The translations under genes and the position numbers were made by a program. A DNA stretch of 64,000 nt from Flammeovirga sp. OC4. Its GTDB lineage: Bacteria > Bacteroidota > Bacteroidia > Cytophagales > Flammeovirgaceae. Where the stretch lies: assembly GCF_000812565.1 (NCBI RefSeq), contig NZ_JTAM01000002.1:62001-126000 (forward strand). Direction: 5' to 3'. Numbering within the stretch: the first letter of the stretch is position 1; every line of letters begins with the position of its first letter. Below the pieces are notes generated by a model. That model had not been told where the DNA came from. It was given only the letters and a program-made list of their open reading frames with translations, and ran no database searches. Shown one piece after another: positions 20,601 through 28,440 of this stretch.

Positions 20601-21965
20601 GAAGACCCAATAAGTGGGGATGATGAAGAGGAAGATACTGATGAAGATGACTCTGATTCCGACGATGATGCTAGTTCCGATGAAGATCCAATAAGCGGTG
20701 ATGAAGAGGAAGATACTGATGAAGATGACTCTGATTCCGACGATGATGCTAGTTCTGATGAAGATCCAATAAGCGGCGGTGATGAAGAGGAAGATACTGA
20801 TGAAGGTGATTCTGATTCCGATGATGACGCTAGTTCCGATGAAGACCCAATAAGTGGTGGTGATGAAGAGGACGATACCGATGAAGGTGATTCTGACTCC
20901 GATGATGACGCTAGTTCCGATGAAGATCCAATAAGCGGCGGTGATGAAGAGGAAGATACTGATGAAGGTGATTCTGATTCCGATGATGACGCTAGTTCTG
21001 ATGAAGATCCAATAAGCGGCGGTGATGAAGAGGAAGATACTGATGAAGGTGATTCTGATTCCGATGATGACGCTAGTTCTGATGAAGATCCAATAAGCGG
21101 CGGTGATGAAGAGGAAGATACTGATGAAGGTGATTCTGATTCCGATGATGACGCTAGTTCTGATGAAGATCCAATAAGCGGCGGTGATGAAGAGGACGAT
21201 ACTGATGAAGGTGATTCTGATTCTGAAGATGATGCTAGTTCCGATGAAGATCCAATAAGCGGTGGTGATGAAGAGGACAATACTGATGAAGGTGATTCTG
21301 ATTCTGAAGATGATACTAGTTCTGATGAAGATCCAATAAGCGGCGGTGATGAAGAGGAAGATTCTGATGAAGGTGATGCTGATTCAGACCCAGATGGAGA
21401 AAATCAATCTGAGCAAGACAGTGTAATAGTTCAAGCACCATCTCAAATCAGTGCAACAATGGTTGATGATTATTTAAGAATATCATGGACGGATAATTCT
21501 CAAAATGAAGAAGGTTTCCATATTTGCTATTTTGATTCATCTTCTAATAAAAAAGTACTGATAGGTACCACGAATGAAAATACAAATGTATTCAGAGATC
21601 GAAGACAGTTTGCAGAAGGAAAACACACTTATTACATCAGTGCTTTCACGGCAGTAAAATCAAGTGATGAAGTCAAGTTTGAATATACGCATGAGTCCAC
21701 TTCTATTTTGAGCACTTTTGTAGAGCAACTAGACGTTAAGATTTACCCTAACCCAAGTAACGGAATCTTTGCGGTGGATTTAGATAATAGTTGGTCACAT
21801 GGAGTAGAGGTAAACGTATTCAGTTCAAGTGGTAGAAAAGTATACCAAGGTTCATTCAATAGTAATCATATACAATTGAACATCTCCCACCTTTATTCTG
21901 GACAGTACATTGTTCAGTTTTCAGACGGAGAAAAGAGTATAAGAAAATCGATAATAAAGCGATAG
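14652..21965 (+). CDS. Giant secreted Asp-box propeller / fibronectin-like protein with acidic repeats and T9SS sorting domain
   Basis: 2437 residues. A signal peptide (to about residue 31, FGQG) leads to a VPS10/sortilin-like beta-propeller at about 95-810 with Asp-box motifs SIDGGSSW, SIDGGVSW, SFDDGNTW and TKDGGTTW. Next come an Ig/cadherin-like module (about 820-905), a jelly-roll-like domain (910-1085) and about seven fibronectin III-like modules to 1745. The segment 1751-2248 is the DSE-rich tandem repeat described separately. A last FN3-like domain precedes a type A T9SS C-terminal sorting domain (VKIYPNPSNGIF ... SIIKR). It is expected on the cell surface or released, with a role in adhesion or carbohydrate/protein binding; the substrate is unknown. 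It shares propeller and C-terminus with the protein at 57072-59900. Confidence 0.92.
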   Translation: MKPLTISVFFNQKILSIIATFLFLSFPIFGQGVIEDITGEEPVYHKFKRLKDDPIARQQFEHLMLENPITHEIPANIFEQEKAFIQNIHFQNAKRLRLFSTTTPAIKWHKRGPFNVGGRTRALAIDRTNENIILAGGVSGGLWRSIDGGSSWTKVTAPTDRQSITCITQDPRPHFSNVWYYGSGEVYGNSASAGGAAYRGNGIYKSIDGGVSWTSLEGTTFDPTVSGGDFQYMSSIVVQEDGGIYVAHQGGVSKSFDDGNTWIKVLENQSSLYTEIVSNGSGQLFATISNYGYFTSADGENWTDITPSQVASISLSRTVLSAAPSNPDVVYFFAHTPGKGTNAHMLLKYTLSTNTWEDRTANLPAYGGYVGNLSQGSYNQYIKVKPNNEDVVFIGSTNLYRSTNGFTDTSETSWIGGYSPANNVSQYENHHPDNHAMVFLPSNSDIVITSHDGGVSKSKNIMAEAVEWECLNNGYYTTQAYAIAIDEETTGDARILAGFQDNGKWYTDASATDADWIEEYAGGDGCYVAIVPGEHIRYTSTQNGKILRFKGDNPSQPTDYDGIQPTKASGQLFVHPYILDPNDSDVMYYPAKKSLWFNLSLSSINSGYTFNGTSKGWDTYSNVATSGTITAVAASKSPENIVVVGTGNGQIYRVNDSRSKSSSVDHLTANKNLPKAYVSCVAVNPKDADHIVVIFSNYQTKSIYQTKDGGTTWEHVSGNLEENEDGSGAGPSVRWAEFHQPTDGEEGLFVGTSVGLYYSPLSSISENTHWMQQGEKEIGDGVVTMIKTREDGLVVVATHSNGIYSAYYGVDSMPPLVKTTIEERTYSLGEIVEAIDLNDIFESQNQNNLVYEVITSDTSVIKTSISNDTLYIATNVATGTAKVTLIAYEGELSSKVKFDAKVENIVPALYAQTNQSGEIYRSQYFTDFGKPVYLAEDILVPDGKNWIISKIKAYGQSTGADVPVIEVFIYEDNNGQPSENIIYSSGQVPISSYDDGAITHNLSMPVELTPGTYWVSVAAVMSYRTEGSWFWRGTGAKETNGGSFYLIDPDNLFGRGYTSWTHPTTFAAEDTNLAFEVFGATTGSNSIEEVEVLNASLLPDENIEIDWESVNHISGYSIERAQNMEGPFLQIAKVASDKVSWVDKSPKTDDSTYYYKVKGFSAEGSASNSPIASATIKDIPDPVENLTVELQNRTRYLSLSWEDNSETEEGFYIEYSLNPDKGFVPLAIVDRNTTSYEFTNNTLGSIRYSFRVTAFNGSGKSTPVTASIFTRLEAPVEVEYKELTSSSLQFTWKDVSALETGFLIEYSTDYGNTFRHSFVTDVNQQSFLIEGLTKGFTYYFRIRTINGLLDGSLNSEFLLFVHTMSNSSKPKAVEEINVSPSDSSIVLSWKDDIENELGFEVLRREVGEEDYSLAASLEYNDTTFVDLEVEKGKMYEYVIKSYNSLGNSISNAVKAQIPIAAPLLTTLTKVEQGHLIEWEDLSDLEEQYVVYRQEKEGEFEVLAVLDSSTVSYVDSLFELNTIYSYKVAAEKNGVYYTSETKTISTVPPVPVGLFNFVLDTATQHTLTISWEDTHADEHGYMIYRQSATELESQLVAVVEADVNVFRDSLLSENTTYTYSIVSYIFDIYGTSLELEATTLERIIPLPAVPYNLDLNFDSLDNSLRLTWSDSSEIIDGYEVFRRETNDTTQTLIASLNAGEFQIIDREFNIYQDYSYSVIGYNERGRSPSGIINFVGHEIPKPIAEEEEPDEDNSSDEDPAGEEEDEDSDDDASSDEDPISGDNEEEDTDESDSDSEDASSDEDPISGDEEEDTDEGDSDSDDDASSDEDPISGDNEEEDTDEGDSDSEDASSDEDPINGDDEEEDTDEGDSDSDDDASSDEDPISGDEEEDTDEGDSDSEDDASSDEDPISGDEEDDTDEGDSDSEDDASSDEDPISGDEEEDTDEGDSDSEDDASSDEDPISGDEEEDTDEGDSDSDDDASSDEDPISGDDEEEDTDEDDSDSDDDASSDEDPISGDEEEDTDEDDSDSDDDASSDEDPISGGDEEEDTDEGDSDSDDDASSDEDPISGGDEEDDTDEGDSDSDDDASSDEDPISGGDEEEDTDEGDSDSDDDASSDEDPISGGDEEEDTDEGDSDSDDDASSDEDPISGGDEEEDTDEGDSDSDDDASSDEDPISGGDEEDDTDEGDSDSEDDASSDEDPISGGDEEDNTDEGDSDSEDDTSSDEDPISGGDEEEDSDEGDADSDPDGENQSEQDSVIVQAPSQISATMVDDYLRISWTDNSQNEEGFHICYFDSSSNKKVLIGTTNENTNVFRDRRQFAEGKHTYYISAFTAVKSSDEVKFEYTHESTSILSTFVEQLDVKIYPNPSNGIFAVDLDNSWSHGVEVNVFSSSGRKVYQGSFNSNHIQLNISHLYSGQYIVQFSDGEKSIRKSIIKR
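19905..21395 (+). repeat. In-frame acidic tandem repeat, 78-81 bp unit, about 18 copies
   Basis: The unit encodes variants of DEEEDTDEGDSDSDDDA followed by SSDEDPISG or SSDEDPISGG: 26 residues (78 bp) in the left copies and 27 residues (81 bp) in the right ones. Eighteen SSDEDPI cores plus a degenerate first SSDEDPAG unit can be counted. Copies near the right end are almost identical at DNA level, which points to recent slippage or unequal crossing-over. The product would be a highly negative, probably calcium-binding, flexible stalk before the sorting domain. Confidence 0.9.
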
Positions 21966-21978
21966 TAAGTAGTGATTT

Positions 21979-22015
21979 GAGGGTCAGGTACTAGTAACCT
22001 GATCCTCTTTTTTTT
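21979..22015 (+). terminator. Terminator after the giant gene
   Basis: GAGGGTCAGGT(TA) pairs with (TA)ACCTGATCCTC around CTAG, followed by eight T. It lies between two convergent genes. Confidence 0.8.
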
Positions 22016-22027
22016 ATGACCGGAACA

Positions 22028-22912
22028 CTAGATTTGATCAAGAATGCGATGGTAGTGTTCTTCCCAATTATGATCAATGACAGGAACTTTGATCACAGTT
22101 ACTTTGAATGATTGAAGTAATTCTTCCTTTTCTTTTGATATTGAGCTATCAGTATAAAAATAGATGTTATTTTTGATGAGTTTTTTTCTACCATTATACA
22201 TTGTTCGAGCTCTCTTGTTAAGAACCCACCAAAGGTCTGTTTCACTGTAATCCATGGATAACCCCACAATATGAATATCAGTAGTAAAAAATAATTCTAT
22301 CCATGAGTATCCATCAAATTTTTTTTCATTGACTTTTTTGAATAGTGATTGTACTCTAATTTTTTGTTTATGCTGAATGAACTCGTAAGTGCCTTTCAAG
22401 TAACCATCCAATTTGCCAATAGTACCGCAGTAATGATCTAAGCCCAACATGATTGAACTGGGCTTGTTGATCTCGCCATGGATATTCCAGATCTTGGCTA
22501 CTTCTTTATTATTTTTTAAGATAGAAGTATTTCTTCTGATGTTATAAGCTTCTTCAGTACTATTATTTTTGATTTCAAATGTATCATCCAAGCATTTTAT
22601 AAAAGCATAATCATAATTGGTAGTCATGTAGTTTTTGCACCCTAATTCAAATAGTTTTTTGTAAAAAGGATTGGTAGGGATTTCTCTAAAATTGATAGCA
22701 ATTTTATCCTTAATATTTTTCTCTGCTAAATGAGCACTTTTTAAGTCTACTTTGTCCTTTTCTAAAACAATTCTTTCAAAAATCAACGTGTTGGGTAAAT
22801 TTCCATTTTCAAAAATTCGAGCTTCTTTCAGTTCTTCCAAAAGACTATTCCAGTTTAGAGCATTTTGAGAAAGAAGATTGATGCCGTTTCCGAATAAAAT
22901 TGTTTTTTCCAT
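22028..22912 (-). CDS. Stand-alone SIR2-like (SIR2_2/DSR-type) domain protein
   Basis: A compact SIR2-fold protein likely to bind or hydrolyse NAD. The Rossmann start is LFGNGIN (G8-N9-G10), TTNYD places the conserved Asn at 99, and IHGE gives the likely catalytic His at 145. A late HIVGLSMDYSE block completes the NAD pocket. I start at ATG 22910-22912 (MEKTILFGNGIN) because the fold begins there; an upstream start would add about 19 unstructured residues. This branch of SIR2 (PF13289-like) is common in antiphage NADases, usually fused to other domains; here it is alone. It is divergent from an E1-like gene across 300 bases. A defence role is inferred only. Confidence 0.75.
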   Translation of the reverse strand: MEKTILFGNGINLLSQNALNWNSLLEELKEARIFENGNLPNTLIFERIVLEKDKVDLKSAHLAEKNIKDKIAINFREIPTNPFYKKLFELGCKNYMTTNYDYAFIKCLDDTFEIKNNSTEEAYNIRRNTSILKNNKEVAKIWNIHGEINKPSSIMLGLDHYCGTIGKLDGYLKGTYEFIQHKQKIRVQSLFKKVNEKKFDGYSWIELFFTTDIHIVGLSMDYSETDLWWVLNKRARTMYNGRKKLIKNNIYFYTDSSISKEKEELLQSFKVTVIKVPVIDHNWEEHYHRILDQI

Positions 22913-23214
22913 GAAATTGAATTTGTTGTCGCTTCGTCTACTTTTAGTTGAAATAACTTCCGGTCTCAAAGTTAAGTACTAGTGTAGATATAAATAGATT
23001 TTCTCTTTTCTTTTTTGATCATTCTTTATGTTTGAGTTTAAGATTTGATTGTCGAAAAATGGATTTTAGACTATAAGAACTATTTTTAGTGGTGTCACTT
23101 ATCTAAAAAATTATTTAAGTTATAATGAAATTGACAAGCTGTCGGTGATATACAAATACAGGATAATCTATTAATTTAAGATAACTTTTCAATAACAACC
23201 TCTTCAATACCATT

Positions 23215-23964
23215 ATGATGAACTTTAACAGAAACCTTTTTTTTATTTCAACTGAGCTTCAACAAACACTCAGCAACACTACCGTTTTACTTTGTGGTGT
23301 AGGAATGGGTAGTGTCGTTGCAGAAAACCTAGTTAGAACAGGGGTAGGAAATCTCATCATTGCTGATGGAGATACTATTGAAAATAGTAACCTGAACCGA
23401 CAAAATTTTACGTTAGCTGAAGTAGGGGAGATGAAAGTTACGGCTTTAGAAAGGAGGCTGAAATCTATTAACCCAACTATTAATCTGAAGGTTATTCCTG
23501 CTTTTTTGGATGAAAAAATGTTAGAAGAGTGGATACCCAATGCCGATTTTGTAATCAATTCGATCGATTTTGATTCTCCCATCTTTCTGTCTTGCCATCA
23601 AATAGCCAAGAAGTATGAAAAAATTGAGTTGTTTCCAATTAACTTGGGATTTGGAGGTGGACTAATTGTGAACAATAAAAATACACCGGAATGGGGATCA
23701 TTTTACAAAACAGAAAACGCTTTAGCTTTAAAAGGGGTGTTATTAAATCACATTTGCCAAAGTACTGAGCTAAGTAATTTTTCAATACAAAAGTTTGAAG
23801 AATACAAAACAGCTCCACCAGAACATGACCCTCAATTACATAATGCATCCATTGTTTGCTCTTCTTTGGTATTATCTTCTATCATTTCTCTTTTAAAAGG
23901 GGAAAAAGTAAAAGTTTTCCCAGAGACCATTGTCTTTGATCCTTTACTACTTATAGGTAATTAG
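23215..23964 (+). CDS. E1/ThiF/MoeB-like adenylyltransferase, orphan
   Basis: An ATP-dependent activator fold that normally adenylates the C-terminus of a ubiquitin-like or sulfur-carrier protein. Seen: glycine loop GVGMGS (28-33), D51 in IIADGD, NRQ (61-63, Arg finger), K74, and D118 in NSIDFD, so the ATP site looks intact. The CxxC zinc pairs of MoeB/ThiF are absent and no obvious catalytic cysteine stands out. At 249 residues it is near TcdA length but its sequence after 120 is different. No ubiquitin-like partner, JAB protease or rhodanese is adjacent. It could modify a peptide or protein of a defence or biosynthetic system. Confidence 0.8.
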   Translation: MMNFNRNLFFISTELQQTLSNTTVLLCGVGMGSVVAENLVRTGVGNLIIADGDTIENSNLNRQNFTLAEVGEMKVTALERRLKSINPTINLKVIPAFLDEKMLEEWIPNADFVINSIDFDSPIFLSCHQIAKKYEKIELFPINLGFGGGLIVNNKNTPEWGSFYKTENALALKGVLLNHICQSTELSNFSIQKFEEYKTAPPEHDPQLHNASIVCSSLVLSSIISLLKGEKVKVFPETIVFDPLLLIGN

Positions 23965-23973
23965 GAGAAGAAA

Positions 23974-24900
23974 TTATTCCTCGTATTTTCCATGGCACTT
24001 TTTATATTTTTTACCACTACCGCATGGGCAGGGATCATTACGTCCAATCTCTTTTTCTTCCACCAAATTATTCAAATAGTTTCGTTCCTGTTCTGCCATA
24101 TCTTGGTTGAATATCTTTTCCAATGCATTATAAAGTTCAGGATGCTTCTTTTCTAGAAGTTGTGGTCTTTCGAAAAAATATTCAGATGTTACGGTGATAA
24201 ACTCTTGTACTTTTGTTGCTCCATATTCATCAATACTCGATTCTTTATTAATGATCTTTTCGGTTTCCTCTTGCATCAATTTCATCCATGGAATCGAATA
24301 ACTTTTTTGGAGTAGTACTTCAGGAATACCATCGGTTTTACCGTCAGCCATGTCTATCAGGTGAACAAACTCATGAATACCCACATTTTTTTTGTCATTA
24401 TCATTTCTAAACCCTTCTCTCAAGGCACCCTTTGATAACAGCATTTTATTTTTCAATTTCCCTTCTCCAACCATTCCTAATACATGTCCATCTGTAAACT
24501 GTTGTCCAAATTCGGTGTCATTGAGATCGGATTCCAAAATAATGACTTCATTAAGGTTGGGGTACTCCCAATTTGGATAACCAAAAATTGGAATAATAGC
24601 ACTACTCGCAACTAATAGCCGATCAAGATCTTCAATTTCTGTGGCTACAGGGGTGATCGTTATGGTATCGAGAAATCTTAATATTCTCTGTTCAAATTCT
24701 TCTTTTTTAGGATCTGGAATTTCATTGTAGAAAGTGACATTTTCCCTTAATATGACCTTCCATTCCTTCTTGAAAGGTCTTTTTTTGAGGCGAAGTTTTC
24801 GGTTGTTTTCTTTCTTTTTAGCATTCGAAATCAAAAGGTAAATAAGGCCGCCGATGATACTGAAACTAAGTAATGTTAGTATAATAGTTGTTGAATTCAT
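23974..24900 (-). CDS. M90 (MtfA-like) zinc metallopeptidase with C-terminal SEC-C motif
   Basis: An N-terminal hydrophobic helix (about 6-25) anchors the protein, followed by an MtfA/M90 domain: HEFVH gives the zinc-binding and catalytic residues, and [15 protein letters not shown] supplies the downstream Glu. The last 25 residues hold a SEC-C zinc motif ([17 protein letters not shown]) as at the end of SecA. MtfA of E. coli binds the glucose repressor Mlc. The membrane anchor plus SEC-C arrangement suggests a different role, perhaps with ribosomes or proteins at the membrane. It converges with the E1-like gene across only 9 bases. Confidence 0.88.
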   Translation of the reverse strand: MNSTTIILTLLSFSIIGGLIYLLISNAKKKENNRKLRLKKRPFKKEWKVILRENVTFYNEIPDPKKEEFEQRILRFLDTITITPVATEIEDLDRLLVASSAIIPIFGYPNWEYPNLNEVIILESDLNDTEFGQQFTDGHVLGMVGEGKLKNKMLLSKGALREGFRNDNDKKNVGIHEFVHLIDMADGKTDGIPEVLLQKSYSIPWMKLMQEETEKIINKESSIDEYGATKVQEFITVTSEYFFERPQLLEKKHPELYNALEKIFNQDMAEQERNYLNNLVEEKEIGRNDPCPCGSGKKYKKCHGKYEE

Positions 24901-25135
24901 AAGTGATAAAAATAAGCTCTATTATTTTAGCTTTGAAAAGTAGCTTTATTTTGGGGAAAAACAAAAGGTGTTAGAAATGTCAAAATAGTACAAAAAAGAA
25001 TCATTCGTTGAAAAAAAAGGACTGTTGGTTTAAAAAGTAATTATCGGTGAGTACTTTTTTTCAATTTCCCCTTTCTATTAGTATAAGCAAATAGATGCTT
25101 ATGATAATTCAAATAAAATTTCAACGTATAAAAAA

Positions 25136-25552
25136 ATGAATTTAAAATTACCATTATCGATCATTTTTATGTTTCTGCTTTCTCAAGTATATGCACAGGA
25201 AGAGACTCAAAGGCAAAAACTAACAGCAGAAGAAAGGGCTGTAGAAATACTAGGTAAACTAGAAGAGAAAATAGAATTGGATGATCAGCAGCGAAAGAGT
25301 GTTTACGATATTCATGTTGATTTTTTCAACGATGTACATGAAGTCATGAAACAAAAAGATCGTGAAAAAATGGAAGAGCTAGTGGAGGCTCGAAATCAAA
25401 AAGTACAAGAAGTTTTAGAGAAAAAACAGTACAGAAAATACCTTACTGTCATGCAAGAAAATAGACCTCAAAGACAAGGAGGCCCTGGTGGAAGAGGCGG
25501 AATGAGAGGTGGCGGAAGAGGAGGCATGATGGGCGGCGGCCCAGGTATGTGA
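25136..25552 (+). CDS. Secreted small helical protein with Gly/Arg/Met-rich tail (Spy/CpxP-like)
   Basis: A signal peptide (cleavage near VYA, QEE) is followed by a charged helical segment (about 25-115) resembling LTxxQ/Spy-type periplasmic chaperones, with QRKSVYDIHVDFFNDV and a helix of alternating Glu and Lys. The last 25 residues are Gly/Arg/Met-rich (GGRGGMRGGGRGG...). The family assignment is tentative. A bidirectional terminator follows. Periplasmic stress or metal sensing is a guess from the fold only. Confidence 0.7.
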   Translation: MNLKLPLSIIFMFLLSQVYAQEETQRQKLTAEERAVEILGKLEEKIELDDQQRKSVYDIHVDFFNDVHEVMKQKDREKMEELVEARNQKVQEVLEKKQYRKYLTVMQENRPQRQGGPGGRGGMRGGGRGGMMGGGPGM

Positions 25553-25617
25553 TAGTAAAGTTATAATACAACCTTGTCAATCAAAGTAGTAATATGAAAT
25601 TAATCTGATTGAACAGT

Positions 25618-25652
25618 AAACCCACTTCTCGATTGAAAAGTGGGTTTCTTTA
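25618..25652. terminator. Bidirectional terminator between convergent genes
   Basis: AAACCCACTT and AAGTGGGTTT form a 10-bp stem with T-rich sequence on one side and A-rich on the other, between the Spy-like gene and the pirin gene. Confidence 0.75.
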
Positions 25653-25669
25653 TCTTATGAAATTGAAGA

Positions 25670-26548
25670 TTACACTTCCATGGGAACTTCCATCAATAAT
25701 AATTTAGAACCTTTTTCAGCTTTGATATTTAATTTGTCAATGTTCCAAACTCCAAATCCATCTCGTTTCTTTAATTCTTGTCCATCAACGGTTACTTTTC
25801 CTTCTAAAACAAAAAGATAAGCCCCATTGTCAGACGCGTTAAAATTATAAGAGAAATCTGTATCCTGGTCAAAATCTCCTAGATTAAACCAAGCATTTTG
25901 ATGAATCCATACCCCAGCATCTTCTTTATTAGGAGAAAGCACTTGGTTCAGTTGATTTGGTTTAGAAATATCACTAATAGAAATTTGATCGTAACGTGGT
26001 TCTACCGATTTTTTATTAGGGAAAACCCATATCTGTAAAAACTCTACATTTCTATCTGTGTTTTTATTGTATTCGCTATGGTAGATTCCTGTTCCGGCAC
26101 TCATCACTTGTATATCCCCCTCCTTAATAACGGCTTTATTTCCCATGCTATCTTTATGTTCCAAATCACCAGAAAGAGGGATAGAGATAATTTCCATATT
26201 GTCATGAGGGTGGGTTCCAAAACCTTTACCTTCTGCCACAGTATCATCATTCAAAACCCTTAAAGCACCAAAATGTACTCTTTCAGGGTTGTAATAATTT
26301 GCAAAACTAAAAGTATGATGAGAGTTTAACCATCCGTGATTGGCGTGTCCTCTTGTGTCGGCTTTATGTAATACAGTATTCATAGTTTTATTTTCTTCGT
26401 TTGGTAAATGATTAAATCCAACTTGTTCCATCAATTTGTCATAATCAGAGTTTTTAAGTCTCACATTAGATGCTTTGACCATTGAAGGAATAACAGTGCT
26501 CGCAGCAGCAGCTTTTAAAGAAGTGGAAATAAACTTTTTTCTGTCCAT
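25670..26548 (-). CDS. Pirin-family cupin protein with export signal
   Basis: A bicupin of the pirin/YhhW type. Metal ligands appear in GTHPHDNMEI and GIYHSEYN, the usual two His, His and Glu set. The N-terminus MDRKKFISTSLKAAAAS resembles a Tat-type leader (only one clear Arg in the twin position), so the protein may be exported, unlike most pirins, which are cytoplasmic. Some pirins have quercetin dioxygenase activity. It lies 92 bases downstream of an AraC-type regulator on the same strand, which probably controls it. Confidence 0.9.
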   Translation of the reverse strand: MDRKKFISTSLKAAAASTVIPSMVKASNVRLKNSDYDKLMEQVGFNHLPNEENKTMNTVLHKADTRGHANHGWLNSHHTFSFANYYNPERVHFGALRVLNDDTVAEGKGFGTHPHDNMEIISIPLSGDLEHKDSMGNKAVIKEGDIQVMSAGTGIYHSEYNKNTDRNVEFLQIWVFPNKKSVEPRYDQISISDISKPNQLNQVLSPNKEDAGVWIHQNAWFNLGDFDQDTDFSYNFNASDNGAYLFVLEGKVTVDGQELKKRDGFGVWNIDKLNIKAEKGSKLLLMEVPMEV

Positions 26549-26640
26549 GACTTTTTTTGATTTTGATGTATTACAAAGGACGGAAGAATATCAAAGGCAG
26601 GGAATATGAGAAAAAGTGAAAAACTTATGAAAATCCGAGA

Positions 26641-27498
26641 TTAGGCGTTTTTTCTAAATTGAGAAGGTGAAACACCGACGCATTTTTTAAAGAATGCACT
26701 AAAATTCGCTGGTTCTGAAAAACCTAATTCGTGTCCGATTTCTTTATTACTTAGTGCACTGAAATAGATCATTCTTTTAGCCGCAATGATAATTCTACTT
26801 TGAATATGTTCCTTGGCCGACTTTCCGCTGTTTTGTTTTACCACCTTATTGAGGTGATCAGGACTGATATGTAAAAGTTCAGCATAGAAGTTGGTATGAT
26901 GGTTTGTTTTATAGTGTTGATTAATTAGTTGCTTGAATTTCCTAAAAATAGTATTTACCGTATTAATATCATCTTGAGGAAGAGAACAAACATTATTACA
27001 AAGTATTAAAACCAGTTTTAATAATGCACCAATCGCCTCTTGTTTATAGGACATTTCAGCATGAAAAATAGTATACATTTCTCTCAGGTATTTCTGAATT
27101 GTAATAAAATCACTTTCGTTAGGTTCTAATGGAGGAGTTTCACTAAAATCATTGAAAAGGTTGAGATCTTCTATAAATGTAAGGGGAATATTATTGAGTA
27201 GTAAAAAGTCGTAAGAAAAGACAACAGCAAAACCAAAAGACTTCTCCTCTTCAATAATTTGATGGACTTGCCCAGGGGAGATAAAATAGATCTGCTGTCC
27301 TGATAAGGGATAGGACCTAAAGTCAACTTTATGTTCTCCTTTTGCTTTTTCTGTAAAAACTAATGTAAAAAAATCATGGCGGTGTGGATCGTCTTTTTTT
27401 CCGTTTCGCTTTTCATAAATTTCTTCCATTTTTGAAATGCCAAAACTCAGCTTTTTATCCCTTTTATTAACGTTTTTGTATGTTTTTACAGATTCCAT
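26641..27498 (-). CDS. AraC-family transcriptional regulator
   Basis: An N-terminal cupin-like sensing domain (HRHDFFTLVF near residue 40, ISPGQVHQI near 74) is followed by a C-terminal AraC double helix-turn-helix (about 185-283) with the ELGFSEPANFSAFFKKCVGVSPSQFRK signature of the second helix-turn-helix. It is placed directly upstream of, and co-oriented with, the pirin gene. The inducer is unknown. It is divergent from the Crp/Fnr gene. Confidence 0.93.
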   Translation of the reverse strand: MESVKTYKNVNKRDKKLSFGISKMEEIYEKRNGKKDDPHRHDFFTLVFTEKAKGEHKVDFRSYPLSGQQIYFISPGQVHQIIEEEKSFGFAVVFSYDFLLLNNIPLTFIEDLNLFNDFSETPPLEPNESDFITIQKYLREMYTIFHAEMSYKQEAIGALLKLVLILCNNVCSLPQDDINTVNTIFRKFKQLINQHYKTNHHTNFYAELLHISPDHLNKVVKQNSGKSAKEHIQSRIIIAAKRMIYFSALSNKEIGHELGFSEPANFSAFFKKCVGVSPSQFRKNA

Positions 27499-27620
27499 CA
27501 GCTCTAAACTTTTACCTTTAACTGAAGTTATGATATTAATGTTTATAAAAAAACATTAGAGATCTATTGGTAGAGAGATTGACCTTTTTGTATATTGTAA
27601 TTTACTTTTTACAATAAAAT

Positions 27621-27626
27621 TACGTA
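27621..27626. promoter_or_regulatory. TACGTA site upstream of the Crp/Fnr gene
   Basis: The palindrome TACGTA lies 37 bases before the Crp/Fnr start, in AAATTACGTAGATT. The same core recurs at 29160, 29213 and 29243 around the next two genes. It is a possible operator, on a short motif only. Confidence 0.25.
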
Positions 27627-27662
27627 GATTTACTTAAACTTAAACGGAAAAACTACTCACAA

Positions 27663-28373
27663 ATGAATTCTAGCATCGACTGTAAAAGCTGTCATAATGA
27701 TCAGTGCCTAATTAAAAAAAATTGTCTTACAGAAGAGGCGATTCCTTATTTAGAGCAGAAATTAATGGTGAGAGCCAAAAAAAATCAACCTTTTATTTTA
27801 GAAGGAGCTCCAGTACATGGTTTATATTTTATCTATAAAGGTAAAGTGAAAGTAGCCAAAACAGGTATTAATGGAAAAGAACAAATTGTGAGGTTATGTC
27901 AGGATGGTGAAATCATTGGACATAGAGGTTTTGGTGTTGGACAATTTTACCATATTAGTGCTGTAGCAATTGAGGATATAATGCTGTGTAATTTCTCTAA
28001 TGAAGTAATTAATAGCATGTTGCAAAAAGTACCTCAGTTATCTTATAATATGATGCTTTTTTATGCTGAAGAACTAAACAGAAGTGAGAATAAAGTACGT
28101 AAGATTGCCCAAATGACCGTACGTGAAAAAGTGATTGATGCAATTTTATATATGAATAGAAAATTTGGTCAGACGAATTCACTTTTAAATATTCAATTAT
28201 CAAGAAAAGAAATTGCAGATTTTGCAGGTACGACTGATGAACAAGTGATTAGAGTGATTTCATCCCTTAAGAAAGAAGGTATTTTAATCGCACAAGGTAA
28301 GCGCTTGGGAATTGTTAAACTTGATAAATTGAAGAATGAAATCAAAGAACATAACTTCTTTCTAGATAGCTGA
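27663..28373 (+). CDS. Crp/Fnr-family regulator with N-terminal cysteine cluster
   Basis: A cyclic-nucleotide-binding-type beta barrel (about 35-125), dimer helix, and winged HTH (about 155-225; LSRKEIADFAGTTDEQVIRVISSLKKE). The N-terminus has C7-x2-C10-x4-C15-x5-C21, similar in spacing to the [4Fe-4S] cluster site of FNR, so oxygen or nitric oxide sensing is possible. The cluster is inferred, since many Bacteroidota relatives carry a cysteine cluster of unproven role. A NarK-type nitrate transporter lies 0.9 kb downstream, which fits an anaerobic or nitrate regulon. Confidence 0.92.
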   Translation: MNSSIDCKSCHNDQCLIKKNCLTEEAIPYLEQKLMVRAKKNQPFILEGAPVHGLYFIYKGKVKVAKTGINGKEQIVRLCQDGEIIGHRGFGVGQFYHISAVAIEDIMLCNFSNEVINSMLQKVPQLSYNMMLFYAEELNRSENKVRKIAQMTVREKVIDAILYMNRKFGQTNSLLNIQLSRKEIADFAGTTDEQVIRVISSLKKEGILIAQGKRLGIVKLDKLKNEIKEHNFFLDS

Positions 28374-28440
28374 ACTTTAGTGTATTAGATTGGTTTTGTT
28401 TTTTATTTGACCTCAATTGTTGCTTTTTTATCTTAAAATG

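Noticed and set aside
19793-21280. 495-codon minus-strand frame rich in Ser (SSSELASSSESES repeats)
   Set aside because: It is the antisense of the acidic repeat of the giant protein; the open frame results from the repeat's codon pattern, and it lacks a signal, a promoter and a normal composition.
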